A stretch of DNA of 57,976 nucleotides from Streptococcus shenyangsis (GTDB lineage Bacteria; Bacillota; Bacilli; Lactobacillales; Streptococcaceae). The DNA is taken from NCBI RefSeq assembly GCF_006385785.1, contig NZ_VFSH01000013.1:1-57976 (forward strand). Direction: 5' to 3'. Within the stretch, counting starts at the first letter, position 1; each line of letters opens with the position of its first letter. Shown here piece after piece: positions 1-9,192 of this stretch. Position numbers and translations under genes: made by a program. Under the pieces are notes generated by a model. It was not told the DNA's origin, made no database searches, and worked only from the letters and a program-made list of their open reading frames with translations.

Positions 1-2
1 TT

Positions 3-95
3 GTAGACTATATTGATTACTACAACAATAAACGAATTAAGGTAAAACTAAAAGGACTCAGTCCTGTGCAATACAGAACTAAATCCTTCGGATAA
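3..95 (+). pseudogene. 3' end of IS3-family transposase (orfB), cut by window start
   Basis: Reading from base 3 gives the last 30 residues of a DDE-type IS3-family transposase, ending in a typical tail (NNKRIKVKLKGLSPVQYRT) and a TAA at 93-95. The upstream part lies outside the window, so I cannot say whether the full gene is intact. The terminal inverted repeat follows seven bases later. The left end of a matching element is at 57749-57976. Confidence 0.8.
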
Positions 96-101
96 ATTGA
101 T

Positions 102-126
102 TGTCTAACTTTTTGGGGTCAGTACA
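102..126 (+). repeat. Right terminal inverted repeat of IS3-family element
   Basis: The 25 bases here, reverse-complemented, match the 25 bases at 57749-57773 with only a few differences; the shared core is CCCCAAAA-GTTAGACA. They lie directly after the transposase stop, as expected for the right end of an IS3-family (IS150-like) insertion sequence. Bases 127-188 hold no gene that I can see. Confidence 0.8.
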
Positions 127-188
127 TTCAGCACTTGATACTATGCGTTTTTTGATTATAAATACGAATTATTTAGTACAACTTCTCT

Positions 189-1163
189 TTATTGATGAAC
201 TGCTTGAGCTGCTGTGATAAGGGTCAACTTGTAGACATCATCAGCATTACATCCACGAGAGAGGTCGTTAACTGGCTTGTTCAAACCTTGCAAAACAGGT
301 CCTACAGCCGCAAAGCCACCAAGACGTTCAGCCATCTTGTAGCCAATATTTCCTGCTTCGATACCTGGGAAGATGAAAACATTTGCTTGACCAGCTACCG
401 TACTTCCAGGAGCTTTCAGAGCTGCAGTTTCTGGAACAAAGGCTGCATCAAATTGCAACTCACCATCGATTTCAAGGTCAGGACGCAAGTCGTGAGCAAT
501 TTTAGTTGCTTCTACAACCTTATCGACGCTCTCACCAAATCCTGAACCTTTAGTAGAATAGCTTAGCATAGCAATTTTAGGCTCGATGCCAAACATCTTA
601 GCTGTAATTGCTGAGTTGATGGCAATTTCAGCCAAGGCTTCTGCATCAGGATTGATATTGATAGCACAGTCTCCAAATAGGTAACGTTCCGTACCACGAA
701 CCATGAGGAAGGCACCTGAAGTACGAGTCACATTTGGACGAGTTTTGATGATTTGTAGGGCTGGACGTACGGTTGAAGCTGTTGAGTGAATAGCTCCAGA
801 TACCATTCCATCAACCAAGCCCAAGTAAACCAACATAACACCAAAGTAATTGACATCTTCAACCAAAATCTTGCGTGCATCTTCTTCAGACATTTTGCCT
901 TTACGACGCTCTACCAAGGCAGCAACCATTTCTTCAAATTGAGGATAATGTTGAGGGTCAATGACTTCATAACCATCCATGATCCCTTCAATTTCAAGAT
1001 AAATTTTAATTTTTTCAGGATTTCCAAGCAAAACAGGAATCACTTCTGTTTCTTTTACCAAACGTTTAGTTGCTTGGAGAATACGAGGCTCTTCCCCTTC
1101 AGGGAGAACGATACGAGCATTTTTACCAACTAGGTTGGCTTTGAGACTTTCAAAAACTTCCAT
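189..1163 (-). CDS. pta: Phosphate acetyltransferase
   Basis: This enzyme interconverts acetyl-CoA plus phosphate and acetyl phosphate plus CoA in the cytoplasm, ahead of acetate kinase. In streptococci that lack a full TCA cycle it links pyruvate breakdown to ATP and the acetyl-phosphate pool. The 324 residues match the usual length of the short Pta form. The PTA/PTB signature is visible as VSGAIHSTASTVRPALQIIK near residues 121-140, and the C-terminal half carries the nucleotide-binding region (TKGSGFGESVDKV, PGIEAGNIGYK). An AAAGGAG Shine-Dalgarno sequence lies just upstream of the ATG. A TATAAT-like box in the 43-base gap after the pseudouridine synthase gene could give it its own promoter. 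Confidence 0.96.
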   Translation of the reverse strand: MEVFESLKANLVGKNARIVLPEGEEPRILQATKRLVKETEVIPVLLGNPEKIKIYLEIEGIMDGYEVIDPQHYPQFEEMVAALVERRKGKMSEEDARKILVEDVNYFGVMLVYLGLVDGMVSGAIHSTASTVRPALQIIKTRPNVTRTSGAFLMVRGTERYLFGDCAININPDAEALAEIAINSAITAKMFGIEPKIAMLSYSTKGSGFGESVDKVVEATKIAHDLRPDLEIDGELQFDAAFVPETAALKAPGSTVAGQANVFIFPGIEAGNIGYKMAERLGGFAAVGPVLQGLNKPVNDLSRGCNADDVYKLTLITAAQAVHQ

Positions 1164-1206
1164 GAGTTTTCTCCTTTAAGATAATAATTATACTCTGAAA
1201 CAGTTT

Positions 1207-2103
1207 TTATAGAGTATTAGTTGATAACTGAGTAATAAGGTTACTGAAATCATCCGGCAAGGGACTTTCTAACTGCAAGTCCTGTTCTAAAAATGGATGA
1301 TAGAAGGATAGGTAATGGCAATGCAAGGCCTGACGTTGAATGCCGTCGTCCAGACTACCTCCGTACAAATCATCTCCCAACAAAGGAAAACCAATATGAG
1401 AAAAATGGACTCGAATTTGGTGGGTTCGTCCAGTGTGCAAACGAATATCTACCAGGTGAATATTTCCATAAGAAGCTACAATCTTGTAGGATGTATGGGC
1501 ATACTTTCCACCTTTAGCCACCCGTCTGGTGATAATAGAGTCTTCATCACGCGCAATAGGAGCAATAATTTCCCCCTCTGGCTCCAAGTATCCCTCACCT
1601 TTAACCAAAGCAAAATAGCGTTTCTCGATAGACTTTTTCTGCAACTGCTTGTCTAATCGTGCATGGGCATAGCCGTGTTTTGCAAAGAGCATCAAGCCAG
1701 AAGTATCTCTATCAAGTCTGGTCACAATGTGAACCTGTTGATTTTCATAATTTTGCTTGACGTAGTAACCCTTGATAAAATTGGCAATGGTATTGGAGTG
1801 ATTGACACTAGGAATAGAAGCCACTCCATAGGGTTTATTTAAGACTAGAAAATGGTCATCCTCATAGAGAATATCCAGTGGGCGCTCGATAGCTTCTAGA
1901 GTTTCAAATCCCTCCTCAGCAGGAATATCGATGATAACTCGGTCTCCAACATCCAATAGATAAGTTGCATTTTGCGGTTGGTCATTGACCAGAATAGCTC
2001 CGCCTCGAAACTTAATCTTGGCCAGCAGCCCCTTAGAAACCTCGTGCTTTTTCAAAAAGGTCTTAACCTTGACATGCTCATCTGCGATAAATTCAAACCT
2101 CAT
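1207..2103 (-). CDS. RluD-family 23S rRNA pseudouridine synthase
   Basis: The protein has an N-terminal S4-like RNA-binding segment (about residues 14-60) and a PseudoU_synth_2 domain. The catalytic motif RLDRDTSG contains the expected active-site Asp at residue 131. The family converts specific uridines in 23S rRNA to pseudouridine; which site this member uses cannot be read from sequence, so no symbol is given. Its ATG overlaps the stop of the NAD kinase gene in an ATGA arrangement, which indicates translational coupling in a relQ-nadK-rluD-like unit. The length of 298 residues is normal. Confidence 0.93.
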   Translation of the reverse strand: MRFEFIADEHVKVKTFLKKHEVSKGLLAKIKFRGGAILVNDQPQNATYLLDVGDRVIIDIPAEEGFETLEAIERPLDILYEDDHFLVLNKPYGVASIPSVNHSNTIANFIKGYYVKQNYENQQVHIVTRLDRDTSGLMLFAKHGYAHARLDKQLQKKSIEKRYFALVKGEGYLEPEGEIIAPIARDEDSIITRRVAKGGKYAHTSYKIVASYGNIHLVDIRLHTGRTHQIRVHFSHIGFPLLGDDLYGGSLDDGIQRQALHCHYLSFYHPFLEQDLQLESPLPDDFSNLITQLSTNTL

Positions 2104-2918
2104 TCATCCACCTCGCCAATAAAAGCATCCTTAACACGATTCCAGAAACTGGTGTGGCTAGGTGATGCGACAAAGTGAATCTTATGATGGTCGATTTGAT
2201 ACTCAATACGCTCAATATTTCGGAAGGAATAAACGCTATTGTCAACCGAAATAGTATGATAATCGTTTCTCGTTGGAATAAGTTCAATCTTATCCTTCTT
2301 AGGAACAATAATGGAAGAGCCCAGCGTTCGATAGACACGATTATTAAGGCTGGCAATTTCCGTTAATTGCAAAGCTTCAATGGTAGAGTGTAAAACAGCT
2401 CCACCGAGCGACTTGTTATAGGCCGTACTACCAGTCGGAGTTGACACTGTCACCCCATCTCCACGAAAACGTTCAAAGGGAACTCCATTAATCACAATAT
2501 CTGCCACCATGGTTCGATCCGACCTGCGGATGCTGGCTTCATTTAGTGCTCTAAAAATCTTTACTTCACCATTTTCAAGAAAGATCTTCACATTTAGAAC
2601 AGGGTAAGAGACTCTTGCTCCTGTATCTAGCTGCAAATTAGTTACTAGCTTGTCCAACTCAAAATCACGATAGTCCGTATAGAAGCCCAAATGTCCCGTA
2701 TGAACACCGATAAAGCGTACCTTGTCAAGCTGATTTTCGTACTTATGAAAGGCCGACAAGAGCATGCCATCCCCACCAATGGAAATAACGATATCTGGAT
2801 TGGTATCATTGAGTATAAACTGATTTCTCTTCAAACGATCTCGCAATTCATACAAAACCCTTTGACTCTGTGGTTTTCTATTAGCTATCAGGTCAATTCG
2901 TTTACCTGTATTCTTCAT
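2100..2918 (-). CDS. nadK: NAD kinase
   Basis: This cytoplasmic enzyme phosphorylates NAD to NADP with ATP. The GGDG phosphate-binding motif is at residues 48-51, NEAS at 126-129, and the GDG...[12 protein letters not shown] segment at 153-170. I chose the ATG at 2918 (272 residues), not an in-frame ATG four codons upstream, because the family and the pneumococcal form begin [15 protein letters not shown]. The start lies inside the last codons of relQ (17-base overlap), so the two are probably co-translated. The stop overlaps the start of the downstream pseudouridine synthase. Confidence 0.94.
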   Translation of the reverse strand: MKNTGKRIDLIANRKPQSQRVLYELRDRLKRNQFILNDTNPDIVISIGGDGMLLSAFHKYENQLDKVRFIGVHTGHLGFYTDYRDFELDKLVTNLQLDTGARVSYPVLNVKIFLENGEVKIFRALNEASIRRSDRTMVADIVINGVPFERFRGDGVTVSTPTGSTAYNKSLGGAVLHSTIEALQLTEIASLNNRVYRTLGSSIIVPKKDKIELIPTRNDYHTISVDNSVYSFRNIERIEYQIDHHKIHFVASPSHTSFWNRVKDAFIGEVDE

Positions 2919-3573
2919 CTGTATCGTCACTGTTTCCTACACCATCATTTAATTTTCTGCTCAAAGGATCAAAAAGTGCCTGAGCTTCTTGAATGTCATC
3001 ACGAATTTTACCCATTTCTTCATCTAGCTGATGGGCAATCTTAGATGTAATTTCCAGTCGCTTCTTAATCTCCTCTGGGAAATCCCCTTGGTACTTGTAG
3101 TTGAGAGAATGTTCTATTGTTGCCCAGAAATTCATAGCCAAGGTACGAATTTGAATTTCTGCCAAAATAGTCTTGGCTCCATTGATAGTATCAACCGTAT
3201 ATTCTACTACCACGTGATAGGAACGGTAGCCTGAAGCCTTTCGATGAGTAATGTAATCTCGCTCCTGTATGATCCGCATATCCTGACGCTTGCGCAAAAT
3301 AGCCACAACTTCTTGGACATCATCTACAAACTGGACCATCACACGCAAACCAGCTATATCCTGTAAATCGTGTTCCAAGGTCGCATAAGTAATGCCTCGA
3401 CGGGCCATTTTTTCTTTTATACTCTCAATTGGCTTGACTCGACCAGTCACAAACTCAATCGGAGAATGCTTATTTTGCTTGCGATATTGCTTACGAATAC
3501 CACGTAGTTTAATTTTTAACTCACCAACAGCTTGAATGTAAGGATCTAGAAATTCTTCCCATTCTAAGGTCAT
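2902..3573 (-). CDS. relQ: Small alarmone synthetase, GTP pyrophosphokinase
   Basis: This is a synthetase-only RelA/SpoT homologue of 223 residues. Visible motifs are [16 protein letters not shown] (45-60), the metal/GTP region around DIAGLRVM (72-79), and [17 protein letters not shown] (139-155), where the Glu and Arg residues of the active site lie. It lacks a hydrolase domain and the TGS/ACT regulatory parts, as expected for RelQ/YjbM. The role is ppGpp, pppGpp or pGpp synthesis from GTP or GDP plus ATP. It is transcribed ahead of nadK and divergently from the CYTH protein and the second PRPP synthetase. Confidence 0.93.
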   Translation of the reverse strand: MTLEWEEFLDPYIQAVGELKIKLRGIRKQYRKQNKHSPIEFVTGRVKPIESIKEKMARRGITYATLEHDLQDIAGLRVMVQFVDDVQEVVAILRKRQDMRIIQERDYITHRKASGYRSYHVVVEYTVDTINGAKTILAEIQIRTLAMNFWATIEHSLNYKYQGDFPEEIKKRLEITSKIAHQLDEEMGKIRDDIQEAQALFDPLSRKLNDGVGNSDDTDEEYR

Positions 3574-3700
3574 ATATTCTCCCTTGTTCTCATATTATCC
3601 TTCAAAAATATCTTTGATTTTTTCTCCAGATTTATATACAATAAATACAAAGCTATTATAACATAAATCCGCTTTCAACGATAAAGAAAAGGTAAGAAAA

Positions 3701-4270
3701 ATGAAACATTTAGAAATTGAATTGAAAACACTATTGAAAAAAGATGAATATAATCGTCTAAAAAACCAGTTCACTGGTATCACTCCTATTCTTCAAAAAA
3801 ATTACTACATTGACACGCCTGATTTTGAACTACGAGAAAAGAAAGTCGCTATGCGTATTCGAACCTTTGAAGACTGGGCGGAATTGACACTCAAAGTCCC
3901 GCAAAGTGTTGGAAACATGGAATACAATCAAAAATTGCAGCTAAAAGATGCTGAAGATTATCTGAGTAAGGAAGAACTTCCTCAGGGGCTGGTTCTTGAT
4001 GAATTGGCTAAACACGGTATACAAAACAAGAAATGGCATGTCCTTGGTTGTCTAACAACGCTTCGCTATGAAATGAAAACAGCTATTGGCCTCATGGCAC
4101 TGGATGAGAGTCAGTACTTTAATATGACAGATTACGAATTAGAGCTTGAAGTGGAAGATCATGAGCAAGGCAAACAGGATTTCCAACAATTTTTAGAGAA
4201 AAATCAGATTTCCTACCAAAAAGCTCCCTCAAAATTAGTTCGATTTGTCAAAAGCATGAAAAATAGCTGA
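3701..4270 (+). CDS. CYTH domain protein, probable triphosphate hydrolase
   Basis: The N-terminal EIELK (residues 5-9) is the ExExK signature of the CYTH superfamily, which binds triphosphate groups inside a beta-barrel tunnel. Alternating charged strands follow, for example REKKVAMRIRTF and ELTLKVPQ, then YELELEVEDHE. Members include adenylate cyclase class IV, thiamine triphosphatase and inorganic triphosphatase. With 189 residues and no catalytic accessory domain, an inorganic or nucleotide triphosphatase role is the likeliest, but the substrate is unknown. It is divergent from relQ and upstream of prs2, a neighbourhood common in streptococci. Confidence 0.88.
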   Translation: MKHLEIELKTLLKKDEYNRLKNQFTGITPILQKNYYIDTPDFELREKKVAMRIRTFEDWAELTLKVPQSVGNMEYNQKLQLKDAEDYLSKEELPQGLVLDELAKHGIQNKKWHVLGCLTTLRYEMKTAIGLMALDESQYFNMTDYELELEVEDHEQGKQDFQQFLEKNQISYQKAPSKLVRFVKSMKNS

Positions 4271-4276
4271 AATAAT

Positions 4277-4382
4277 CTCCATTTTTTGGTAAAATAGAAG
4301 AGATAAAAATACACGAATCCCAGTTCATATATGCAAAACATATATAACTAGGATTTATGAAGTTTACAGAGGACGGTCTATA
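4277..4382 (+). promoter_or_regulatory. prs2 promoter and hairpin leader
   Basis: An extended -10 box (TGG followed by TAAAAT, ending near 4295) precedes a leader of about 85 bases. Within it, 4316-4355 folds into a long hairpin: the left arm AATCCCAGTTCATATATG pairs with CATATATAACTAGGATT with one bulge and one wobble pair. No U-tract follows, so it is not a terminator. The Shine-Dalgarno sequence (AGAGGACGG) lies between the hairpin and the ATG. Confidence 0.5.
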
Positions 4383-5342
4383 ATGTCAGATAGAAAAAAT
4401 ATGAAACTTTTCGCACTCAACTCTAACCAAGAGATTGCACAAAAAATTGCTCAAGCTGTTGGTGTCCCACTTGGAAAACTGTCATCACGTCAATTTTCAG
4501 ACGGAGAAATCCAAGTGAATATCGAAGAAAGTGTCCGTGGTTATGATGTTTACATCATCCAATCAACAAGTTTCCCTGTTAACAACCACCTAATGGAATT
4601 ACTAATCATGGTCGATGCTTGTGTTCGCGCAAGTGCCCACAGTATAAACGTTGTCCTTCCATATTTTGGCTATGCACGTCAAGACCGCATTGCTTCACCA
4701 CGTGAGCCACTTACAGCTAAACTAGTTGCCAATATGCTGGTTAAAGCTGGTGTTGATCGTATCCTTACTCTTGATTTGCATGCTGTTCAGGTTCAAGGCT
4801 TCTTTGATATCCCTGTCGATAACCTCTTCACAGTTCCCCTATTTGCAAAACATTACTGCGATAAGGGACTACTTGGGTCAGATGTTGTTGTCGTCAGCCC
4901 TAAAAATTCAGGTGTCAAACGCGCTCGTAGCTTGGCTGAGTATCTTGATGCTCCTATCGCCATTATCGACTACCCTCAAGACGATGCAACTCGCAACGAA
5001 GGCTATATCATTGGTGATGTTGAAGGTAAGAAAGCTATCTTGATTGATGATATTTTAAATACAGGACGTACCTTCTCTGAAGCTGCTAAAATCGTTGAAC
5101 GTGAAGGGGCTACAGAAATTTATGCTGTTTCTAGCCACGGTCTCTTCGTCGAAGGAGCTGCTGAACTTCTTGACAATACTAGTATTAAAGAAATTCTTGT
5201 GACTGATTCAGTAGCAACAAAAGAAAAAACTCCTAAAAACGTATGCTACATCACTGCTAGTGAGTTAATTGGTGACGCTATCGTACGTATCCACGAAAGA
5301 AAACCAGTCAGCCCACTCTTTGCTTACAACAAAAAGAAATAA
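4383..5342 (+). CDS. prs2: Ribose-phosphate pyrophosphokinase 2 (divergent PRPP synthetase)
   Basis: Family members make PRPP from ribose 5-phosphate and ATP for nucleotide, His and Trp synthesis. The 319-residue protein has the class I Prs architecture. The PRPP-binding loop [10 protein letters not shown] is at 221-230, and the [19 protein letters not shown] segment begins at 101. The catalytic flexible loop near residue 195 reads [19 protein letters not shown], where canonical enzymes have a KRRP-type basic motif, so key basic residues are absent. This is typical of the second streptococcal Prs copy. The protein may be a weak enzyme or a regulatory subunit of a second Prs. The cysteine desulfurase gene starts 9 bases after its stop. 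Confidence 0.92.
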   Translation: MSDRKNMKLFALNSNQEIAQKIAQAVGVPLGKLSSRQFSDGEIQVNIEESVRGYDVYIIQSTSFPVNNHLMELLIMVDACVRASAHSINVVLPYFGYARQDRIASPREPLTAKLVANMLVKAGVDRILTLDLHAVQVQGFFDIPVDNLFTVPLFAKHYCDKGLLGSDVVVVSPKNSGVKRARSLAEYLDAPIAIIDYPQDDATRNEGYIIGDVEGKKAILIDDILNTGRTFSEAAKIVEREGATEIYAVSSHGLFVEGAAELLDNTSIKEILVTDSVATKEKTPKNVCYITASELIGDAIVRIHERKPVSPLFAYNKKK

Positions 5343-5351
5343 GGTGATTCT

Positions 5352-6467
5352 TTGATTTATTTGGACAATGCTGCAACGACTCCTATGTCAGCAGTTGCTA
5401 TTTCAGCTATGACCAAGGTTTTACAAGAAACCCATGGCAATCCATCTAGTATCCATGGGCATGGTCGTCAAGCTGGCAAGCTTTTGCGAGAAGCCCGACA
5501 GGAACTATCCCAGTTATTGGGGACAAAACCTCAACATATCTTTTTCACTTCTGGTGGGACTGAGGGCAACAATACTGCTATCATTGGCTACTGCCTTCGT
5601 CACCAAGAACGAGGAAAACATATTATCACAACTGCCATCGAGCACCATGCTGTCCTTGAAACCATTGATTACTTGGTTCATCACTTTGGTTTTGAAGCAA
5701 CCATTATCCAGCCAGAAAATCAAGAAATCACCGCCCAGCAAATTCAAGAGGCCTTACGCGATGATACGATTTTGGTTTCTACCATGTTTGCCAATAATGA
5801 GACAGGAAACCTACTTCCCATTGCTAAAATTGGCCAAATACTCAAGCAACACCCTGTTGCCTATCATGTTGATGCAGTTCAGGCTATTGGAAAAATCCCT
5901 ATTCATCCAGAAGAATTGGGCATTGATTTTCTCACTGCTTCTGCCCATAAATTTCATGGCCCTAAGGGAATCGGCTTTCTCTACGCATCTAGCATGGACT
6001 TTGATTCCTATCTCCATGGTGGAGACCAAGAACAGAAAAAACGTGCAGGTACTGAAAATCTAGCTGCCATAGTAGGAATGGTTGCAGCCCTAAAAGAAGA
6101 TTTAGAAAAGCAAGAAGAACATTTCCAACATGTACAAAATCTAGAAACTGCCTTTCTTGCGGAGCTTGAGGGAGTTCAGTATTACCTGAATAAAGGACAA
6201 CACCATCTTCCTTATGTTCTCAATATTGGATTTCCTGGTCAGAAAAATGATCTCTTACTCCTTCGTCTAGATTTAGCTGGAATTTCAATCTCTACTGGCT
6301 CAGCCTGTACCGCAGGCATTGTTCAATCGAGCCATGTTCTTGAAGCTATGTACGGAGCAAATTCAGAACGCTTGAAGGAATCCGTTCGTATCAGTTTGTC
6401 GCCACAAAATACTGTTGAAGACCTACAAACCCTCGCAAAAACCTTAAAAGAAATTATCGGAGGTTAG
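5352..6467 (+). CDS. Cysteine desulfurase, NifS/IscS-like
   Basis: This PLP enzyme moves sulfur from L-cysteine onto an active-site cysteine as a persulfide, for thio-tRNA or cofactor synthesis. The PLP lysine is K200 in ASAHKFHGPKG. The persulfide cysteine is C319 in STGSACTAG, where the short loop resembles group I NifS/IscS proteins. The start is TTG at 5352, supported by an AAGGTGA Shine-Dalgarno sequence and by MIYLDNAATT being the family's N-terminus. There is no adjacent scaffold (iscU) or thiI/mnmA gene. It overlaps nothing and leads into two small conserved genes in the same unit. Confidence 0.94.
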   Translation: MIYLDNAATTPMSAVAISAMTKVLQETHGNPSSIHGHGRQAGKLLREARQELSQLLGTKPQHIFFTSGGTEGNNTAIIGYCLRHQERGKHIITTAIEHHAVLETIDYLVHHFGFEATIIQPENQEITAQQIQEALRDDTILVSTMFANNETGNLLPIAKIGQILKQHPVAYHVDAVQAIGKIPIHPEELGIDFLTASAHKFHGPKGIGFLYASSMDFDSYLHGGDQEQKKRAGTENLAAIVGMVAALKEDLEKQEEHFQHVQNLETAFLAELEGVQYYLNKGQHHLPYVLNIGFPGQKNDLLLLRLDLAGISISTGSACTAGIVQSSHVLEAMYGANSERLKESVRISLSPQNTVEDLQTLAKTLKEIIGG

Positions 6468-6471
6468 CCAT

Positions 6472-6819
6472 ATGGCATTTGAAAAAACCATTCAGTTAAA
6501 AAATTGTCGTTACGACTACACTCTTAGCCCTTCTGTTAAAAAGTTTACCCTCAAGGACAATACTTTTTTTGAGACAAAGGTTGGTAACTATGAACTGACT
6601 CGCTTACTTGAAAAAGTTCCAAACAGCGGTGAAGGCTTCCAACTCAAAATCATTATCAATAAAGAGCTAACAGGGGCTAAAATCAATATCACTGACAAGT
6701 TTGGTCTCCGTCTGGTTGATATTTTCAAATCAGAAGACCACCACATTCATCAGGAAAAATTCTATTTCCTCATGGATAGTTTGGTAGAACGTGGTGTCTT
6801 TACAAAATCTGAAAGATAG
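6472..6819 (+). CDS. DUF1831 family protein
   Basis: This is a 115-residue soluble protein of the streptococcal/lactobacillal DUF1831 family, which regularly follows the NifS-like cysteine desulfurase gene. It starts 4 bases after that stop, with a GGAGG Shine-Dalgarno sequence embedded in the desulfurase 3' end. No catalytic motif is visible. The conserved adjacency suggests a link to sulfur transfer, but this is an inference from context only. Confidence 0.82.
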   Translation: MAFEKTIQLKNCRYDYTLSPSVKKFTLKDNTFFETKVGNYELTRLLEKVPNSGEGFQLKIIINKELTGAKINITDKFGLRLVDIFKSEDHHIHQEKFYFLMDSLVERGVFTKSER

Positions 6820-6826
6820 GTCCTAT

Positions 6827-7042
6827 ATGTTTAAACTGACCTATAAAGACAGCTATCATGTAGAGCGTACTCTCAAGTATGAAGATTATGAGGCTCTCAT
6901 GCTGGCTTTGTCAGGATGTGTGACCCTACCAGATACACTTTATGTGACTTCTTTGACTTTTGAGGGACAGGAAGTTTACCAAGGACTAGTCGGAGACCTC
7001 TACCGTTTTCTATCACATGCAGATTTTTTACATCAAAACTAA
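6827..7042 (+). CDS. DUF4649 family small protein
   Basis: The 71-residue product begins MFKLTYKDSYHVERTLKY. I chose the ATG at 6827, seven bases after the DUF1831 stop, and not the upstream in-frame start at 6791, which would overlap the previous gene. This matches the length I recall for the pneumococcal homologue. It is small and soluble with no known role. Its stop codon lies inside the left arm of the terminator that ends this unit. Confidence 0.8.
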   Translation: MFKLTYKDSYHVERTLKYEDYEALMLALSGCVTLPDTLYVTSLTFEGQEVYQGLVGDLYRFLSHADFLHQN

Positions 7043-7061
7043 GATTTTTCTTAGTTTTTTC
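7035..7061 (+). terminator. Rho-independent terminator after desulfurase operon
   Basis: AAAACTAAG pairs with CTTAGTTTT across a six-base T-rich loop, and a T-run follows. It separates the prs2-desulfurase unit from rex. Confidence 0.75.
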
Positions 7062-7124
7062 TTATTTTTGTTGATTTTTTCACAATGTTTCTATAAAATA
7101 GAAGAATAGAAAGGTTGTGATTTT

Positions 7125-7766
7125 GTGAAAGATAAACAGTCCGCTATTCCAAAAGCTACAGCAAAAAGACTCTCTCTCTACTATCGAATTTTTAAGAGAT
7201 TTCATGCAGAAAAGATTGAACGTGCCAACTCTAAACAAATTGCAGAGGCCATCGGTATTGATTCTGCGACCGTACGTCGGGATTTTTCCTATTTTGGTGA
7301 ACTTGGTCGTCGTGGTTTTGGCTATGATGTCAAAAAACTGATGACATTTTTTGCCGATTTGCTCAATGATAACTCTATTACCAATGTCATGCTGGTTGGT
7401 ATTGGAAATATGGGGCATGCCCTGCTACACTACCGTTTCCACGAGCGTAACAAGATGAAAATCATCATGGCCTTTGACCTAGATGACCATCCTGAAGTCG
7501 GTACGCAAACTCCTGATGGAATTCCTATTTACGGGATTTCTCAAATCAAAGAAAAAATCAAGGATGCTGATGTTAAGACTGCTATCCTGACCGTTCCCAG
7601 CGTTAAGTCACAAGAGGTCGCTAATCTCTTGGTTGATGCTGGCGTGAAAGGAATTCTCAGTTTTTCACCAGTTCATCTTCATTTACCAAAAGACGTGGTC
7701 GTTCAATATGTTGATTTGACAAGTGAACTCCAAACCCTCCTCTACTTCATGCGAAAAGAGGATTAG
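7125..7766 (+). CDS. rex: Redox-sensing transcriptional repressor
   Basis: Rex senses the NADH/NAD+ ratio and represses fermentation genes when NADH is low. Residues 1-80 form the winged-helix DNA-binding domain ([21 protein letters not shown] at about 48-68). The Rossmann domain begins with VGIGNMG (91-97). The GTG start at 7125 has AAAGG spaced upstream, and the product is 213 residues, the normal length. A -35/-10 pair (TTGATT, TAAAAT) lies 30-60 bases upstream after the previous terminator. I did not find a full Rex palindrome in front of it. Confidence 0.96.
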   Translation: MKDKQSAIPKATAKRLSLYYRIFKRFHAEKIERANSKQIAEAIGIDSATVRRDFSYFGELGRRGFGYDVKKLMTFFADLLNDNSITNVMLVGIGNMGHALLHYRFHERNKMKIIMAFDLDDHPEVGTQTPDGIPIYGISQIKEKIKDADVKTAILTVPSVKSQEVANLLVDAGVKGILSFSPVHLHLPKDVVVQYVDLTSELQTLLYFMRKED

Positions 7767-7783
7767 AAAGCGAAAATCATTTT

Positions 7784-8473
7784 ATGAAAAAACCAGTTAT
7801 TGGGATTACAGGAAACGAAAAAACTCATCCAGATGATGACATCATGATGAGCTACGTAGCAAAAGGCTTTGTTGAAAGCGTTAAAGACGCTGGAGGGATT
7901 CCCATCATCCTACCGATTGGTGATCAAGAAATGGCCTGCCACTATATCAGTATGATTGACAAGCTCATCTTAACAGGTGGGCAAAATGTTGATCCAAAAT
8001 TCTATGGTGAACCAAAAACTATTGATAGCGATGACTACCACCTTCAAAGAGATATCTTCGAACTGTCCCTCATTAAGGAAGCTATCAAACAGAAAAAGCC
8101 AATTTTCTCCATCTGTCGTGGGACTCAACTCTTTAACGTTGCTATGGGTGGGACTCTGTATCAAGATATCGAAGACCACTGGCAGGATTCTTCTGCTGAG
8201 TACACAACCCAACGCTTGGTGACAGAACCAAACACTGTTCTTCGAGAAATCTATGGAGAAATCTCTCATATCAACTCCTTCCACCACCAGAGTATCAAAG
8301 ATTTAGCACCAAATTTAAAGATTGCGGCTCATGATCCTAAAGATGGTATCATTGAAGCTGTCATAAGTACGGATGATGTTGCCTTTCTCGGTGTCCAATG
8401 GCACCCAGAATTTCTATTTGAAAATCGTCCCAAGGATAAAAACCTCTTTGACTATGTCGTCAATGAACTTTAG
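7784..8473 (+). CDS. Class-I glutamine amidotransferase, PuuD-like (gamma-glutamyl hydrolase family)
   Basis: This is a stand-alone GATase1 domain of 229 residues. The nucleophile is C111 in FSICRGTQ, and the His/Glu of the triad lie in QWHPE (206-209). The family includes PuuD, which hydrolyses gamma-glutamyl-GABA; the true substrate here is not evident because no polyamine genes are nearby. The gene lies 17 bases downstream of rex. It converges with radC, and the two stop codons overlap at 8470-8473. Confidence 0.9.
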   Translation: MKKPVIGITGNEKTHPDDDIMMSYVAKGFVESVKDAGGIPIILPIGDQEMACHYISMIDKLILTGGQNVDPKFYGEPKTIDSDDYHLQRDIFELSLIKEAIKQKKPIFSICRGTQLFNVAMGGTLYQDIEDHWQDSSAEYTTQRLVTEPNTVLREIYGEISHINSFHHQSIKDLAPNLKIAAHDPKDGIIEAVISTDDVAFLGVQWHPEFLFENRPKDKNLFDYVVNEL

Positions 8474-9150
8474 ATTAAATCTGTCTTTTCACGATAACTG
8501 AAGTAATTAGAATGAGAGACAATCAAATGGTCCAAGAGAACAATCCCCATCAGGTCGCAGGCTTCTTTGACAAGTTTAGTGACATGATCATCATTTCGAC
8601 TAGGTGCTACCGCTCCTGAAGGATGATTGTGGACCAAGATGAGAGAAGTCGCCATATGCTTGATTGCATAGTGAAGAATCTCTCGCGGTTCAGCTATACT
8701 ACGAGTTGCAGAACCGATAAAAATTGTCTGTTGATGGATGATTTGATTTTGAGTATTGAGATAGAGCGCCACCAGGTGCTCTTGTTTTTTATGTCCCAAC
8801 TCCTGTTGCATCTTCTTGGCTAACTTTTGACTGCTGAGAATACTTTCCATTTCAAGGGTCTCGTGTTTGTGGATACGATGCCCCAGTTCAATCATAGCTT
8901 GCAATTCTATAGCCTTAACTCGCCCGATGCCAGACAGACTCTGCAATTCCTGCAGGGTCATTTTTTTTAAATCCGTTAAGCTTGAAAGATTGCTCAAGAC
9001 TTTCTGGGCAATTTCAAAAACACTAGCCTGACGTGTTCCTGTTCTGAGTAAAATAGCTAGTAACTCTTGATTACTGAGCGCTTCTACTCCTTCTTGGGCC
9101 AGTCTTTCTCTTGGCAATAGTGAATCTTCTTGGAATGAAATACTGTACAT
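8470..9150 (-). CDS. radC: RadC family JAB-domain protein
   Basis: An N-terminal helix-hairpin-helix region ([12 protein letters not shown], about 72-83) is followed by a JAB/MPN metal site: E124, H174-N-H176-PSG and D187. Despite the name, its role in DNA repair is doubtful; in pneumococcus it belongs to the late competence regulon. I chose the ATG at 9150 (226 residues), with AGGAGGA in front, instead of the ATG five codons upstream, which would sit almost on the transcription start implied by the combox at 9171-9178. Confidence 0.94.
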   Translation of the reverse strand: MYSISFQEDSLLPRERLAQEGVEALSNQELLAILLRTGTRQASVFEIAQKVLSNLSSLTDLKKMTLQELQSLSGIGRVKAIELQAMIELGHRIHKHETLEMESILSSQKLAKKMQQELGHKKQEHLVALYLNTQNQIIHQQTIFIGSATRSIAEPREILHYAIKHMATSLILVHNHPSGAVAPSRNDDHVTKLVKEACDLMGIVLLDHLIVSHSNYFSYREKTDLI

Positions 9151-9170
9151 AAAAATCCTCCTCACTTTAT

Positions 9171-9178
9171 TATTCGTG
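9171..9178 (-). promoter_or_regulatory. ComX (SigX) combox of radC
   Basis: On the minus strand the sequence CACGAATA stands 20 bases before the radC ATG. The pneumococcal combox (cin-box) consensus is TACGAATA, so there is one mismatch. radC is a known late competence gene, which supports the reading. Confidence 0.75.
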
Positions 9179-9192
9179 AGAAGGATGAAAAA

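Noticed and set aside
163..170. TACGAATT, similar to a combox
   Set aside because: One mismatch at the last base and no gene in the right orientation follows; the nearest gene (pta) ends here on the other strand.
7080..7140. Possible Rex operator (TTCACAA and TTGTGA half sites)
   Set aside because: The half sites do not form a properly spaced TTGTGA-N6-TCACAA palindrome, so autoregulation is not supported.
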